Shown: one piece after another, positions 14,108-26,734 of the stretch
Position numbering within the stretch: position 1 is the stretch's first letter
Layout of the letters: every line of letters begins with the position of its first letter
Source of the DNA: Colletes latitarsis
Lineage: Eukaryota > Arthropoda > Insecta > Hymenoptera > Colletidae
Length of the DNA: 64,000 bases
Reading direction: 5' to 3'
Assembly: GCF_051014445.1 (NCBI RefSeq)
Contig: NC_135134.1
Span: 2,013,672-2,077,671 of the forward strand
Notes under the pieces: model-generated
The model's input: the letters and a program-made list of their open reading frames with translations, nothing else
What the model was told of the DNA's origin: nothing
The model's database searches: none
Program-made: the position numbers and the translations under genes

Positions 14108-16225
14108 TTGCGATTAATATTTTAGAGGATAACGCCGGTTATGTCTCGGTTAGGTCTGGGATTTGCCCTCATCTGGCTCGTACTTTCGCATTTTTCGCAT
14201 ACTTGTTAGCCAGATCCTGCCCTTTTTCTGGCTTGGACCACGTAGTAATTAGGTACCACACTGAAACATTCAACTAAACCTGGTTCCGATTAATATTTTA
14301 GAGGATATCGCCGGTTATGTCTCGGTTAGTTCTGGTATTTGCCCTCATCTGGCTCGCACTTTCGCATCTATCGCATACTTGATGGCTAGATCCTGGCCAT
14401 TTTCTGGTTTGGATCACGTGGTAATGCGGCACCACACCGAAACACCCAATTAAACCTGGTTGCGATTAATATTTTAGAGGATAACGCCGGTTATGTCTCG
14501 GTTAGGTCTGGGATTTGCCCTCATCTGGCTCGCACTTTCGCATTTTTCGCATACTTGTTGGCCAGATCCTGGCCTTTTTCTGGCTTGGACCACGTAGTAA
14601 TGTGGTACCACACTGAAACAGTCAAATAAACCTGGTTCCGACTAATATTTTAGAGGATAACGCCGGCTATGTCTGGGATAGGTTTGGTATTCGCCCTCAT
14701 CTGGCTCGTACTTTCGCATTTTTTGCATACTTGCTGGCCAAATCCTGGCCTTTTTCTGGTCTGTATCACGTAGCAATGTGGTACCACTCTGAAACCGTCA
14801 ATAAAAGCTGGTTCCGATTAGTATCTTAGAGGATAACGCTGGTTATGGCTGGGTTAGTTCTGGTATTTGCAATCATCTGGCTCGTACCTTCGCATTTTTC
14901 GCCTACTTGTTGTCAAGATCCTGGCCTTTTTCTGGTTTAGATCACGTAGTAATGCGGTACCACACCGAAACAGTCAATTAATCCTGGTTGCGATTAATAT
15001 TTTGGGGGATAACGCCGGTTATGTCTCGGTTAGGTCTGGGATTTGCCCTCATTTGGCTCGTACCTTTGCATTTTTCGCCTACTTGTTGGCAAGATCCTGG
15101 GCTTTTTCTGGTTCGGATTACGTAGTAATGCGGTACCACACCGAAGCAGTCAATTAAACCTGGTTGCGATTAATATTTTAGAGGATAACGCCGGTTATGT
15201 CTCGGATAGGTCTGGGATTTGCCCTGATCTGGCTCGTACTGTCGCATTTTTCGCATACTTGTTGGCCATATCCTGGGCTTTTCCTGGTTTGAATCTCGTA
15301 GTAATGCGGTACCACACCGAAACTGTCAATTAAACCTGGTTCCGATTAATATTTTAGAGGATAACGCCGGTTATGTCTGAGTTAGTTCTGGTATTTGCCC
15401 TCATCTGGCTCGCACTTTCGCATCTATCGCATACTTGATGGCTAGATCCTGGCCTTTTTCTGGATTGGATCACGTAGTAATGCGGTACCACACCGAAACA
15501 GTCAATTAAACCTGGTTGCGATTAATATTTTAGAGGATAGCGCCGGTTATGTCTCGGTTAGGTCTGGAATTTGCCCTCATCTGGCTCGCACTTTCGCATC
15601 TATCGCATACTTGATGGCAAGATCCTGGCCTTTTTCAGGCTTGGACCACGTAGTAATGTGATACCACACTGAAACAGTCAAATAAACCTGGTTCCGACTA
15701 ATATTTTAGAGGATAACGTCGGCTATGTCTGGGATAGGTTTGGTATTCGCCCTCATCTGGCTCGTACTTTCGCATTTTTTGCATACTTGCTGGCCAGATC
15801 CTGGCCTTTTTCTGGTCTGTATCACGTAGCAATGTGGTACCACTCTGAAACCGTCAATAAAAGCTGGTTCCGATTAGTATCTTAGAGGATAACGCTGGTT
15901 ATGGCTGGGTTAGTTCTGGTATTTGCAATCATCTGGCTCGTACCTTCGCATTTTTCGCCTACTTGTTGCCCAGATCCTGGCCTTTTTCAGGCTTGGACCA
16001 CGTAGTAATTAGGTACCACACTGAAACATTCAACTAAACCTGGTTCCGATTAATATTTTAGAGTATACCGCCGGTTATGTCTGGGTTAGTTCTGGTATTT
16101 GCCCTCATCTGGCTCGCACTTTCGCATCTATCGCATACTTGATGGCTAGATCCTGGCCTTTTTCTGGTTTGGATCACGTTGTAATGCGGTACCACACCGA
16201 AACAGTCAATTAAACCTGGTTGCGA
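14108..16225. repeat. Twelve-monomer block, copy 2
   Basis: This is the second copy of 11,820-13,937. It differs by scattered substitutions such as AATCCTGG for AAACCTGG near 14,982, GTCTCGGATAGG near 15,200, CTGTCGC for CTTTCGC near 15,240 and GAGTATACC for GAGGATACC near 16,063. Part of it, with the marker GGCCATATCCTGGG, is also related to 24.6-25.1 kb. Confidence 0.9.
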
Positions 16226-17948
16226 TTAATATTTTAGAGGATAACACCGGTTATGTCTCGGTTAGGTCTGGGATTTGCCCTGATCTGGCTCCTACTTTCG
16301 CATTTTTCGCATACTTGTTGGCCAGATCCTGGCCTTTTTCTGGCGTGGATCACGTAGTAATGCGGTACCACACCGAAACAGTCAATTAAACCTGGTTGCG
16401 ATTAATATTTTAGAGGATGACGCCGGTTATGTCTCGGTTAGGTCTGGGATTTGCCCTCATCTGGCTCGCACTTTCGCATCTATCGCATACTTGATGGCTA
16501 GATCCTGGCCTTTTTCTGGTTTGGATCACGTAGTAATGAGGTACCACACCGAAACAGTCAATTAAACCTGGTTGCGATTAATATTTTAGAGGATAACGCC
16601 GGTTATGTCTCGGTTAGGTCTGGGATTTGCCCTCATCTGGCTCGTACCTTTGCATTTTTCGCCTACTTGTTGGCAAGATCCTGGGCTTTCTCTGGCTCGG
16701 ATCACGTAGTAATGCGGTACCACACCGACACAGTCAATTAAACCTGGTTGCGATTAATATTTTAGAGGATAACGCCGGTTAGGTCCAGGTTAGGTCTGGG
16801 ATTTGCCCTCATCTGGCTCGTACTTTCGCATTTTTCGCATACTTGTTAGACAGATCCTGGCCTTTTTCTGGCTTGGACCACGTAGTAATTAGGTACCACA
16901 CTGAAACATTCAACTAAACCTGGTTCCGATTAATGTTTTAGAGGATAACGCCGGTTATGGCTGGGTTAGTTCTGGTATTTGCAATCATCTGGCTCGTACC
17001 TTCGCATTTTTCGCCTACTTGTTGTCAAGATCCTGGACTTCTTCTGGTTTGGATAACGTAGTAATGCGGTACCACACCGTAACAGTCAATCAAATCTGGT
17101 TGCGATTAATATTCTGGAGGATAACGCCGGTTATGTCTCGGTTAGGTCTGGGATTTGCCCTCATCTGGCTCGTACTTTCGCATTTTTCGCATACTTGTTA
17201 GACAGATCCTGGCCTTTTTCTGGCTTGGACCACGTAGTAATTAGGTACCACACTGAAACATTCAACTAAGCCTGGTTCCGATTAATGTTTTAGAGGATAA
17301 CGCCGGTTATGTCTGGGTTAGTTCTGGTATTTGCCCTCATCTGGCTCGCACATTCGCATCTATCGCATACTTGATGGCTAGACCCTGGGCTTTTCCTGGT
17401 TTGGATAACGTAGCAATGCGGTACCACACCGTAACAGTCAATTAAACCTGGTTGCGATTAATATTCTGGAGGATAACGCCGGTTATGTCTCGGTTAGGTA
17501 TGAGATTTGTCCTCATCTGGCTCGTCCCTTTGCATTTTTCGCCTACTTGTTGGCAAGATCCTGGGCTTTTTCTGGTTCGGATCACGTAGTAATGCGGTAC
17601 CACACCGAAACAGTCAATTAAACCTGGTTGCGATTAATATTTTAGAGGATAACGCCGGTTATGTCTCGGTTAGGTCTGGGATTTGCCCTCATCTGGCTCG
17701 TACTTTCGCATTTTTCGCATACTTGTTAGCCAGAACCTGGCCTTTTTCTGGCTTGGACCACGTAGTAATTAGGTACCACACTGAAACATTCAACTAAACC
17801 TGGTTCCGATTAATATTTTAGAGGATATCGCCGGTTATGTCTCGGTTAGTTCTGGTATTTGCCCTCATCTGGCTCGCACTTTCGCATCTATCGCGTACTT
17901 GATGGCTAGATCCTGGCCTTTTTCTGGTTTGGACCACGTAGTAATGCG

Positions 17949-18828
17949 GTACCACACCGAAACAGTCAATTAAACCTGGTTGCGATTAATATTTTAGAGG
18001 ATAACGCCGGTTATGTCTCGGTTAGGTCTGGGATTTGCCCTCATCTGGCTCGGACTTTCGCATTTTTCGCATACTTGCTGGCCAGATCCTGGCCTTTTTC
18101 TGGTCTGTATCACGTAGTAATGTGGTACCACACTGAAACCGTCAATAAAAGCTGGTTCCGATTAGTATCTTAGAGGATAACGCTGGTTATGGCTGGGTTA
18201 GTTCTGGTATTTGCAATCATCTGGCTCGTACCTTCGCATTTTTCGCCTACTTGTTGTCAAGATCCTGGACTTCTTCTGGTTTGGATAACGTAGTAATGCG
18301 GTACCACACCGTAACAGTCAATCAAATCTGGTTGCGATTAATATTCTGGAGGATAACGCCGGTTATGTCTCGGTTAGGTCTGGGATTTGCCCTCATCTGG
18401 CTCGTACCTTTGCATTTTTCGCCTACTTGTTGGCAAGATCCTGGGCTTTCTCTGGCTCGGATCACGTAGTAATGCGGTACCACACCGACACAGTCAATTA
18501 AACCTGGTTGCGATTAATATTTTAGAGGATAACGCCGGTTATGTCCAGGTTAGGTCTGGGATTTGCCCTCATCTGGCTCGTACTTTCGCATTTTTCGCAT
18601 ACTTGTTAGACAGATCCTGGCCTTTTTCTGGCTTGGACCACGTAGTAATTAGGTACCACACTGAAACATTCAACTAAACCTGGTTCCGATTAATGTTTTA
18701 GAGGATAACGCCGGTTATGTCTGGGTTAGTTCTGGTATTTGCCCTCATCTGGCTCGCACTTTCGCATCTATCGCATACTTGATGGCTAGACCCTGGGCTT
18801 TTTCTGGTTTGGATAACGTAGTAATGCG
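17949..18828. repeat. F-D-C-A-B pentamer, duplicated about 2.1 kb downstream
   Basis: Units are F 17,949-18,124, D 18,125-18,300, C 18,301-18,476, A 18,477-18,652 and B 18,653-18,828. The block recurs at about 20,061-20,920 at a spacing of 2,112 bp (12 monomers). Shared markers include CTCGGACTTTCG, TTCTTCTGGTTTGG, TCTCTGGCTCGG, GTCCAGGTTAGG and TTAGACAGATCC. Confidence 0.85.
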
Positions 18829-20764
18829 GTACCACACCGTAACAGTCAATTAAACCTGGTTGCGATTAATATTCTGGAGGATAACGCCGGTTATGTCTCG
18901 GTTAGGTCTGGGATTAGCCCTCATCTGGCTCGTACCTTTGCATTTTTCGCCTACTTGTTGGCAAGATCCTGGGCTTTCTCTGGTTCGGATCACGTAGTAA
19001 TGCGGTACCACACCGAAACAGTCAATTTAACCTGGTTGCGATTAATATTTTAGAGGATAACGCCGGTTATGTCTCGGTTAGGTCTGGGATTTGCCCTCAT
19101 CTTGTTCGTACTTTCGCATTTTTCGCATACTTGTTGGCCAGATCCTGGCCTTTTTCTGGCTTGTACCACGTAGTAATTTGGTACCACACTGAAACATTCG
19201 ACTAAACCTGGTTCCGATTAATATTTTAGAGGATAGCGCCGGTTATGTCACGGTTAGGTCTGGGATTTGCCCTCATCTGGCTCGCACTTTCGCATTTTGC
19301 GCATACTTGTTGGCCAGATCCTGGCCTTTTTCTGGCTTGGATCACGTAGTAATGTGGTACCACACTGAAACAGTCAAATAAACCTGGTTCCGATTAATAT
19401 TTTAGAGGATAACGCCGGCTATGTCTCGGATAGGTCTCGTATTTGCCCTCATCTGGCTCGTACTTTCGCATTTTTCGCATACTTGCTGGCCAGATCCTGG
19501 CCTTTTTCTGGTCTGTATCACGTAGTAATGTGGTACCACACTGAAACCGTCAATAAAAGCTGGTTCCGATTAGTATCTTAGAGGATAACGCTGGTTATGG
19601 CTGGGTTAGTTCTGGTATTTGCAATCATCTGGCTCGTACCTTCGCATTTTTCGCCTACTTGTTGTCAAGATCCTGGGCTTTTTGTGATTCGGATCACGTA
19701 GTAATGCGGTACCACACCGAAACAGTCAATTAAATCTGGTTGCGATTAATATTTTAGAGGATAACGCCGGTTACGTCTCGGTTAGGTCTGGGATTTGCCC
19801 TCATGTGGCTCGTACTTTCGCATTTTTCGCATACTTGTTGGCCAGATCCTGTCCTTTTTCTGGCTTGGACCTCGTAGTAATTAGGTACCACACTGAAACG
19901 TTCAACTAAGCCTGGTTCCGATTAATATTTTACAGGATAACGCCGGTTATGTCTCGGTTAGTTCTGGTATTTGCCCTCATCTGGCTCGCACTTTCGCATC
20001 TATCGCATACTTGATGGCCAGATCCTGGCCTTCTTCTGGTTTGGATCACGTAGTAATGCGGTACCACACCGAAACTGTCAATTAAACCTGGTTGCGATTA
20101 ATATTTTAGAGGATAACGCCGGTTATGTCTCGGTTAGGTCTGGGATTTGCCCTCATCTGGCTCGGACTTTCGCATTTTTCGCATACTTGCTAGCCAGATC
20201 CTGGCCTTTTTCTGGTCTGTATCACGTAGTAATGTGGTACCACACTGAAACCGTCAATAAAAGCTGGTTCCGATTAATATCTTAGAGGATAACGCTGGTT
20301 ATGGCTGGGTTAGTTCTGGTATTTGCAATCATCTGGCTCGTACCTTCGCATTTTTCGCCTACTTAATGTCAAGATCCTGGGCTTCTTCTGGTTTGGATAA
20401 CGTAGTAATGCGGTACCACACCGTAACAGTCAATTAAACCTGGTTGCGATTAATATTCTGGAGGATAACGCCGGTTATGTCTCGGTTAGGTCTGGGATTT
20501 GCCCTCATCTGGCTCGTACCTTTGCATTTTTCGCCTACTTGTTGGCAAGATCCTGGGCTTTCTCTGGCTCGGATCACGTAGTAATGCGGTACCACACCGA
20601 AACAGTCAATTAAACCTGGTTGCGATTAATAGTTTAGAGGATAACGCCGGTTATGTCCAGGTTAGGTCTGGGATTTGCCCTCATCTGGCTCGTACTTTCG
20701 CATTTTTCGCATACTTGTTAGACAGATCCTGGCCTTTTTCTGGCTTGGACCACGTAGTAATTAG

Positions 20765-21105
20765 GTACCACACTGAAACATTCAACTAAACCTGGTTCCG
20801 ATTAATGTTTTAGAGGATAACGCCGGTTATGTCTGGGTTAGTTCTGGTATTTGCCCTCATCTGGCTCGCACTTTCGCATCTATCGCATACTTGATGGCTA
20901 GACCCTGGGCTTTTCCTGGTTTGGATCACGTAGTAATGCGAAACAGTCAATTAAACCTGGTTGCGATTAATATTTTAGAGGATAACGCCGGTTATGTCTC
21001 GGTTAGGTCTGGGATTTGCCCTCATCTGGCTCGTACCTTTGCATTTTTCGCCTACTTGTTGGCAAGATCCTGGGCTTTTTCTGGTTCGGATCACGTAGTA
21101 ATGCG
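20765..21105. repeat. Two monomers with an 11-bp deletion at their junction
   Basis: At 20,940/20,941 the sequence reads GTAATGCGAAACAG where other junctions read GTAATGCGGTACCACACCGAAACAG. Eleven bases spanning the GGTACC landmark are lost, so the landmark spacing here is 341 instead of 352. The deleted segment is bounded by CG on both sides, which fits a microhomology deletion. I found no second copy of this deletion. Confidence 0.92.
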
Positions 21106-22449
21106 GCACCACACCGAAACAGTCAATTAAACCTGGTTGCGATTAATATTTTAGAGGATAACGCCGGTTATGTCTCGGATAGGTCTGGTATTTGCAATCA
21201 TCTGGCTCGTACCTTCGCATTTTTCGCCTACTTGTTGTCAAGATCCTGGGCTTTTTCTGGTTTGGATAACGTAGTAATGCGGTACCACACCGTAACAGTC
21301 AATTAAACCTGGTTGCGATTAATATTCTGGAGGATAACGCCGGTTATGTCTCGGTTAGGTCTGGGATTTGCCCTCATCTGGCTCGTACCTTTGCATTTTT
21401 CGCCTACTTGTTGGCAAGATCCTGGGCTTTCTCTGGTTCGGATCACGTAGTAATGCGGTACCACACCGAAACAGTCAATTTAACCTGGTTGCGATTAATA
21501 TTTTAGAGGATAACGCCGGTTATGTCTCGGTTAGGTCTGGGATTTGCCCTCATCTTGCTCGTACTTTCGCATTTTTCGCATACTTGTTGGCCAGATCCTG
21601 GCCTTTTTCTGGCTTGGACCACGTAGTAATTTGGTACCACACTGAAACATTCGACTAAACCTGGTTCCGATTAATATTTTAGAGGATAGCGCCGGTTATG
21701 TCTCGGTTAGGTCTGGGATTTGCCCTCATCTGGCTCGCACTTTCGCATTTTTCGCATACTTGTTGGCCAGATCCTGGCCTTTTTCTGGCTTGGATCACGT
21801 AGTAATGTGGTACCACACTGAAACAGTCAAATAAACCTGGTTCCGATTAATATTTTAGAGGATAACGCCGGCTATGTCTCGGATAGGTCCGGTATTTGCC
21901 CTCATCTGGCTCGTACTTTCGCATTTTTCGCATACTTGTTAGCAAGATCCTGGGCTTTTTCTGGTTCGGATCACGTAGTAATGCGGTACCACACCGAAAC
22001 AGTCAATTAAATCTGGTTGCGATTAATATTTTAGAGGATAACGCCGGTTACGTCTCGGTTAGGTCTGGGATTTGCCCTCATGTGGCTCGTACTTTCGCAT
22101 TTTTCGCATACTTGTTGGCCAGATCCTGTCCTTTTTCTGGCTTGGACCACGTAGTAATTAGGTACCACACTGAAACGTTCAACTAAACCTGGTTCCGATT
22201 AATATTTTAGAGGATAACGCCGGTTATGTCTCGGTTAGTTCTGGTATTTGCCCTCATCTGGCTCGCACTTTCGCATCTATCGCATACTTGATGGCCAGAT
22301 CCTGGCCTTCTTCTGGTTTGGATCACGTAGTAATCCGGTACCACACCGAAACAGTCAATTAAACCTGGTTCCGATTAATATTTTAGAGGATAATGCCGGT
22401 TATGTCTCGGTTAGTTCTGGTATTTGCCCTCATCTGGCTCGCACTTTCG

Positions 22450-23630
22450 CATCTATCGCATACTTGTTGGCCAGATCCTGGGCTTTTCCTGGTTTGGATA
22501 ACGTAGCAATGCGGTACCACACCGTAACAGTCAATTAAACCTGGTTGCGATTAATACTCTGGAGGATAACGCCGATTATGTCTCGGTTAGGTCTGGGATT
22601 TGTCCTCATCTGGCTCGTACCTTTGCATTTTTCGCCTACTTGTTGGCCAGATCCTGGCCTTTTTCTGGCTTGGACCACGTAGTAATTTGGTACCACACTG
22701 AAACATTCAACTAAACCTGGTTCCGATTAATATGTTAGAGGATAACGCCGGTTATGTCTGGGTTAGTTCTGGTATTTGCCCTCATCTGGCTCGCACTTTC
22801 GCATCTATCGCATACTTGGTGGCTAGATCCTGGCCTTTTTCTGGTTTGGATCACGTAGTTATGCGGTACCACACCGAAACAGTCAATTAAACCTGGTTGC
22901 GATTAATATTTTAGAGGATAACGCCGGTTATGTCTCGGTTAGGTCTGGGATTTGCCCTCATCTGGCTCGCATTTTCGCATTTTTCGCATACTTGTTGGCC
23001 AGATCCTGGCGTTTTTCTGGCTTGGACCACGTAGTAATGTGGTACCACACTGAAACAGTCAAATAAACCTGGTTGCGATTAATATTTTAGAGGATAACGC
23101 CGGTTATGTGTCGGTTAGGTCTGGGATTTGCCCTCATCTGGCTCGCACTTTCGCATCTATCGCATACTTGATGGCTAGATCCTGGCCTTTTTCTGGTTTG
23201 GATCACGTAGTAATGCGGTACCACACCGAAACAGTCAATTAAACCTGGTTGCGAATAATATTATAGAGGATAACGCCGGTTATGTCGGGCTTAGGTCTGG
23301 GATTTGCCCTCATCTCGCTCGTACTTTCGCATTGCTCGTATACTTGTTGGCCAGATCCAGGGCTTTTTCGGGTTTGTATCCCGTCGTAATGTGGTACCGC
23401 ACCGAAGCAGTCAATGAAACCTGGTTGCGATGAATATTTTGGAGGATAACGCCGGTTATGTCTCGGTTAGGTCTGGGATTTGCCCTCATCTGGCTCGCAC
23501 TTTCGCATTTTTCGCATACTTGCTGGCCAGATCCTGGCCTTTTTCAGGCTTGGACAACGTAGTAATGTGGTACCACACTAAAACAGTCAAATAAACCTGG
23601 TTCCGATTAATATTTTGGAGGATAACGCCG
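22450..23630. repeat. Block partly duplicated at 27,901-28,730, with a two-monomer indel
   Basis: 22,450-22,870 matches 27,901-28,321 at 5,451 bp, with the shared rare markers GTAGCAATGCGG and GTAGTTATGCGG. 23,270-23,630 matches 28,369-28,729 at 5,099 bp, with shared CGTCGTAATGTGG and GGACAACGTAG. The two spacings differ by exactly 352 bp, so the second copy lacks two complete monomers. Confidence 0.88.
23254..23435. repeat. Diverged class X monomer, copy 1
   Basis: This stretch differs from the rest at many linked sites: GTCGGGCTTAGG, CTCATCTCGCTCG, GCATTGCTCGTATAC, AGATCCAGGGC, TTCGGGTTTGTATCCCG, CGTAATGTGGTACCGC, GAAGCAGTCAATGAAACC and GCGATGAATATTTTGG. It stays in phase with the array and is the full unit length. 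Related copies are at 28,353-28,534 and 55,922-56,105. Confidence 0.88.
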
Positions 23631-24235
23631 GTTATGGCTGGGTTAGTTCTGGTATTTGCAATCATCTGGCTAGTACATTCGCATTTTTCGCCTACTTGTT
23701 GTCAAGATCCTGGCCTTTTTCTGGTTTAGATCACGTAGTAATGCGGTACCACACCGAAACAGTCAATTAAACCTGGTTGCGATTAATATTCTGGAGGATA
23801 ACGCCGGTTATGTCTCGGTTAGGTCTGGGATTTGTCCTCATCTGGCTCGTACCTTTGCATTTTTCGCCTACTTGTTGGCAAGATCCTGGGCTTTTTCTGG
23901 TTCGGATCACGTAGTAATGCGGTACCACACCGAAACAGTCAATTAAACCTGGTTGCGATTAATATTTTAGAGGATAACGCCGGTTATGTCTCGGTTAGGT
24001 CTGGGATTTGCCCTCATCTGGCTCGTACTTTCGCATTTTTCGCATACTTGTTAGCCAGATCCTGGCCTTTTTCAGGTCTGTATCACGTAGTAATGTGATA
24101 CCACACTGAAACCGTCAATAAAAGCTGGTTCCGATTAGTATCTTAGAGGATAACGCTGGTTATGGCTGGGTAAGGTCTGGTATTTGCAATCATCTGGCTC
24201 GTACCTTCGCATTTTTCGCCTACTTGTTGTCAAGA

Positions 24236-25800
24236 TCCTGGGCTTTTTCGGGTTTGGATAACGTAGTAATGCGGTACCACACCGAAACAGTCAATTAAAC
24301 CTGGTTGCGATTAATATTTTGGGGGATAACGCCGGTTATGTCTCGGTTAGGTCTGGGATTTGCCCTCATCTGGCTCGTACCTTTGCATTTTTCGCCTACT
24401 TGTTGGCAAGATCCTGGGCTTTTTCTGGTTCGGATCACGTAGTAATGCGGTACCACACCGAAACAGTCAATTAAACCTGGTTGCGATTAATATTTTAGAG
24501 GATAACGCCGGTTATGTCTCGGTTAGGTCTGGGATTTGCCCTGATCTGGCTCCTACTTTCGCATTTTTCGCATACTTGTTGGCCAGATCCTGGGCTTTTC
24601 CTGGTTTGGATCACGTAGTAATGCGGTACCACACCGAAGCAGTCAATTAAACCTGGTTGCGATTAATATTTTAGAGGATAACGCCGGTTATGTCTCGGTT
24701 AGGTCTGGGATTTGCCCTGATCTGGCTCCTACTTTCGCATTTTTCGCATACTTGTTGGCCATATCCTGGGCTTTTCCTGGTTTGGATCACGTAGTAATGC
24801 GGTACCACACCGAAACTGTCAATTAAACCTGGATCCGATTAATATTTTAGAGGATAACGCCGGTTATGTCTGAGTTAGTTCTGGTATTTGCCCTCATCTG
24901 GCTCGCACTTTCGCATCTATCGCATACTTGTTGGCTAGATCCTGGCCTTTTTCTGGATTGGATCACGTAGTAATGCGGTACCACACCGAAACAGTCAATT
25001 AAACCTGGTTGCTATTAATATTTTAGAGGATAGCGCCGGTTATGTCTCGGTTAGGTCTGGAATTTGCCCTCATCTGGCTCGCACTTTCGCATTTTTCGCA
25101 TACTTGTTGCCCAGATCCTGGCCTTTTTCAGGCTTGGACCACGTAGTAATTAGGTACCACACTGAAACATTCAACTAAACCTGGTTCCGATTAATATTTT
25201 AGAGGATACCGCCGGTTATGTCTGGGTTAGTTCTGGTATTTGCCCTCATCTGGCTCGCACTTTCGCATCTATCGCATACTTGATGGCTAGATCCTGGCCT
25301 TTTTCTGGTTTAGATCACGTAGTAATGCGGTACCACACCGAAACAGTCAATTAAACCTGGTTGCGATTAATATTTTAGGGGATAACACCGGTTATGTCTC
25401 GGTTAGGTCTGGGATTTGCCCTGATCTGGCTCCTACTTTCGCATTTTTCGCATACTTGTTGGCCAGATCCTGGCCTTTTTCTGGCGTGGATCACGTAGTA
25501 ATGCGGTACCACACCGAAACAGTCAATTAAACCTGGTTGCGATAAATATTTTAGAGGATAACGCCGGTTATGTCTCGGTTAGGTCTGGGATTTGCCCTCA
25601 TCTGGCTCGTACTTTCGCATTTTTCGCATACTTGTTAGCCAGATCCTGGCCTTTTTCTGGCTTGGACCACGTAGTAATTAGGTACCACACTGAAACATTC
25701 AACTAAACCTGGTTCCGATTAATATTTTAGAGGATATCGCCGGTTATGTCTCGGTTAGTTCTGGTATTTGCCCTCATCTGGCTCGCACTTTCGCATCTAT
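24236..25800. repeat. C, E, B and A units related to the 12.7-13.4 and 15.0-15.7 kb blocks
   Basis: The marker GGCCATATCCTGGG at about 24,757 aligns with the one near 12,977 at 11,781 bp, which is 67 monomers minus the 11-bp deletion between them. The segment continues with class E units (GATCTGGCTCCTAC), B units and A units carrying CTTGTTAGCCAG near 25,630. No gene or insertion is seen. Confidence 0.75.
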
Positions 25801-25856
25801 GGCATACTTGATGGCTAGATCCTGGCCATTTCTGGTTTAGATCACGCAGTAATGCG

Positions 25857-26734
25857 GTACCACACCGAAACAGTCAATTAAACCTGGTTGCGATTAATAT
25901 TTTAGGGGATAACGCCGGTTATGTCTCGGTTAGGTCTGGGATTTGCCCTCATCTGGCTCGCACTTTCGCATTTTTCGCATACTTGCTGGCCAGATCCTGG
26001 CCTTTTTCAGGTCTGTATCACGTAGTAATGTGGTACCACACTGAAACCGTCAATAAAAGCTGGTTCCGATTAGTATCTTAGAGGATAACGCTGGTTATGG
26101 CTGGGCTAGTTCTGGTATTTGCAATAATCTGGCTCGTACCTTCGCATTTTTCGCTTACTTGTTGTCAAGATCCTGGGCTTTTTCTGGTTTGACCAACGTA
26201 GTAATGCGGCACCACACCGTAACAGTCAATTAAACCTGGTTGCGATTAATATTCTGGAGGATAACGCCGGTTATGTCTCGGTTAGGTCTGGGATGTGCCC
26301 TCATCTGGCTCGTACCTTTGCATTTTTCGCCTACTTGTTGGCAAGATCCTGGGCTTCTCTGGTTCGGATCACGTAGTAATGCGGTACCACACCGAAACAG
26401 TCAATTAAACCTGGTTGCGAATAATATTATAGAGGATAACGCCGGTTATGTCTCGGTTAGGTCTGGGATTTGCCCTCATCTTGCTCGTACTTTCGCATTT
26501 TTCGCATACTTGTTGGCCAGATCCTGGCCTTTTTCTGGCTTGGACCACGTAGTAATTTGGTACCACACTGAAACGTTCAACTAAACCTGGTTCCGATTAA
26601 TATTTTAGAGGATAACGCCGGTTATGTCTCGGTAAGTTCTGGTATTTGCCCTCATCTGGCTCGCACTTTCGCATCTATGGCATACTTGATGGCTAGATCC
26701 TGGCCATTTCTGGTTTGGATCACGCAGTAATGCG
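25857..26734. repeat. 878-bp F-D-C-A-B pentamer, tandem copy 1
   Basis: Units are F 25,857-26,032, D 26,033-26,208, C 26,209-26,383, A 26,384-26,559 and B 26,560-26,734. C and B are each one base short (GGGCTTCTCTGG and GGCCATTTCTGG), giving 878 instead of 880 bp. Markers shared with the next pentamer are GCGAATAATATTATAGAGG, GGTAAGTTCTGG, GGGCTAGTTCTGG and GCAATAATCTGG. The unit just upstream of each copy carries CTATGGCATAC and CACGCAGTAATG. Confidence 0.92.

Larger units (their letters stand above)
16226..22449. repeat. Patchwork region with 5- to 14-monomer spacings
   Basis: Several blocks overlap here. 16,950-17,160 matches 18,182-18,392 at 1,232 bp (7 monomers). Units marked GTCCAGGTTAGG, TTAGACAGATCC and AATGTTTTAG occur near 16.78, 18.54 and 20.65 kb. 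18,800-19,475 matches 21,253-21,928 at 2,453 bp (14 monomers minus the 11-bp deletion). 19,690-20,060 matches 21,967-22,337 at 2,277 bp (13 monomers minus the same 11 bases). Nothing other than satellite is visible. Confidence 0.85.

Noticed and set aside
23254..23435. Class X stretches as inserted transposon fragments
   Set aside because: They keep the 176-bp phase, align over their full length with the ordinary monomer, and have no target-site duplication or terminal repeats.
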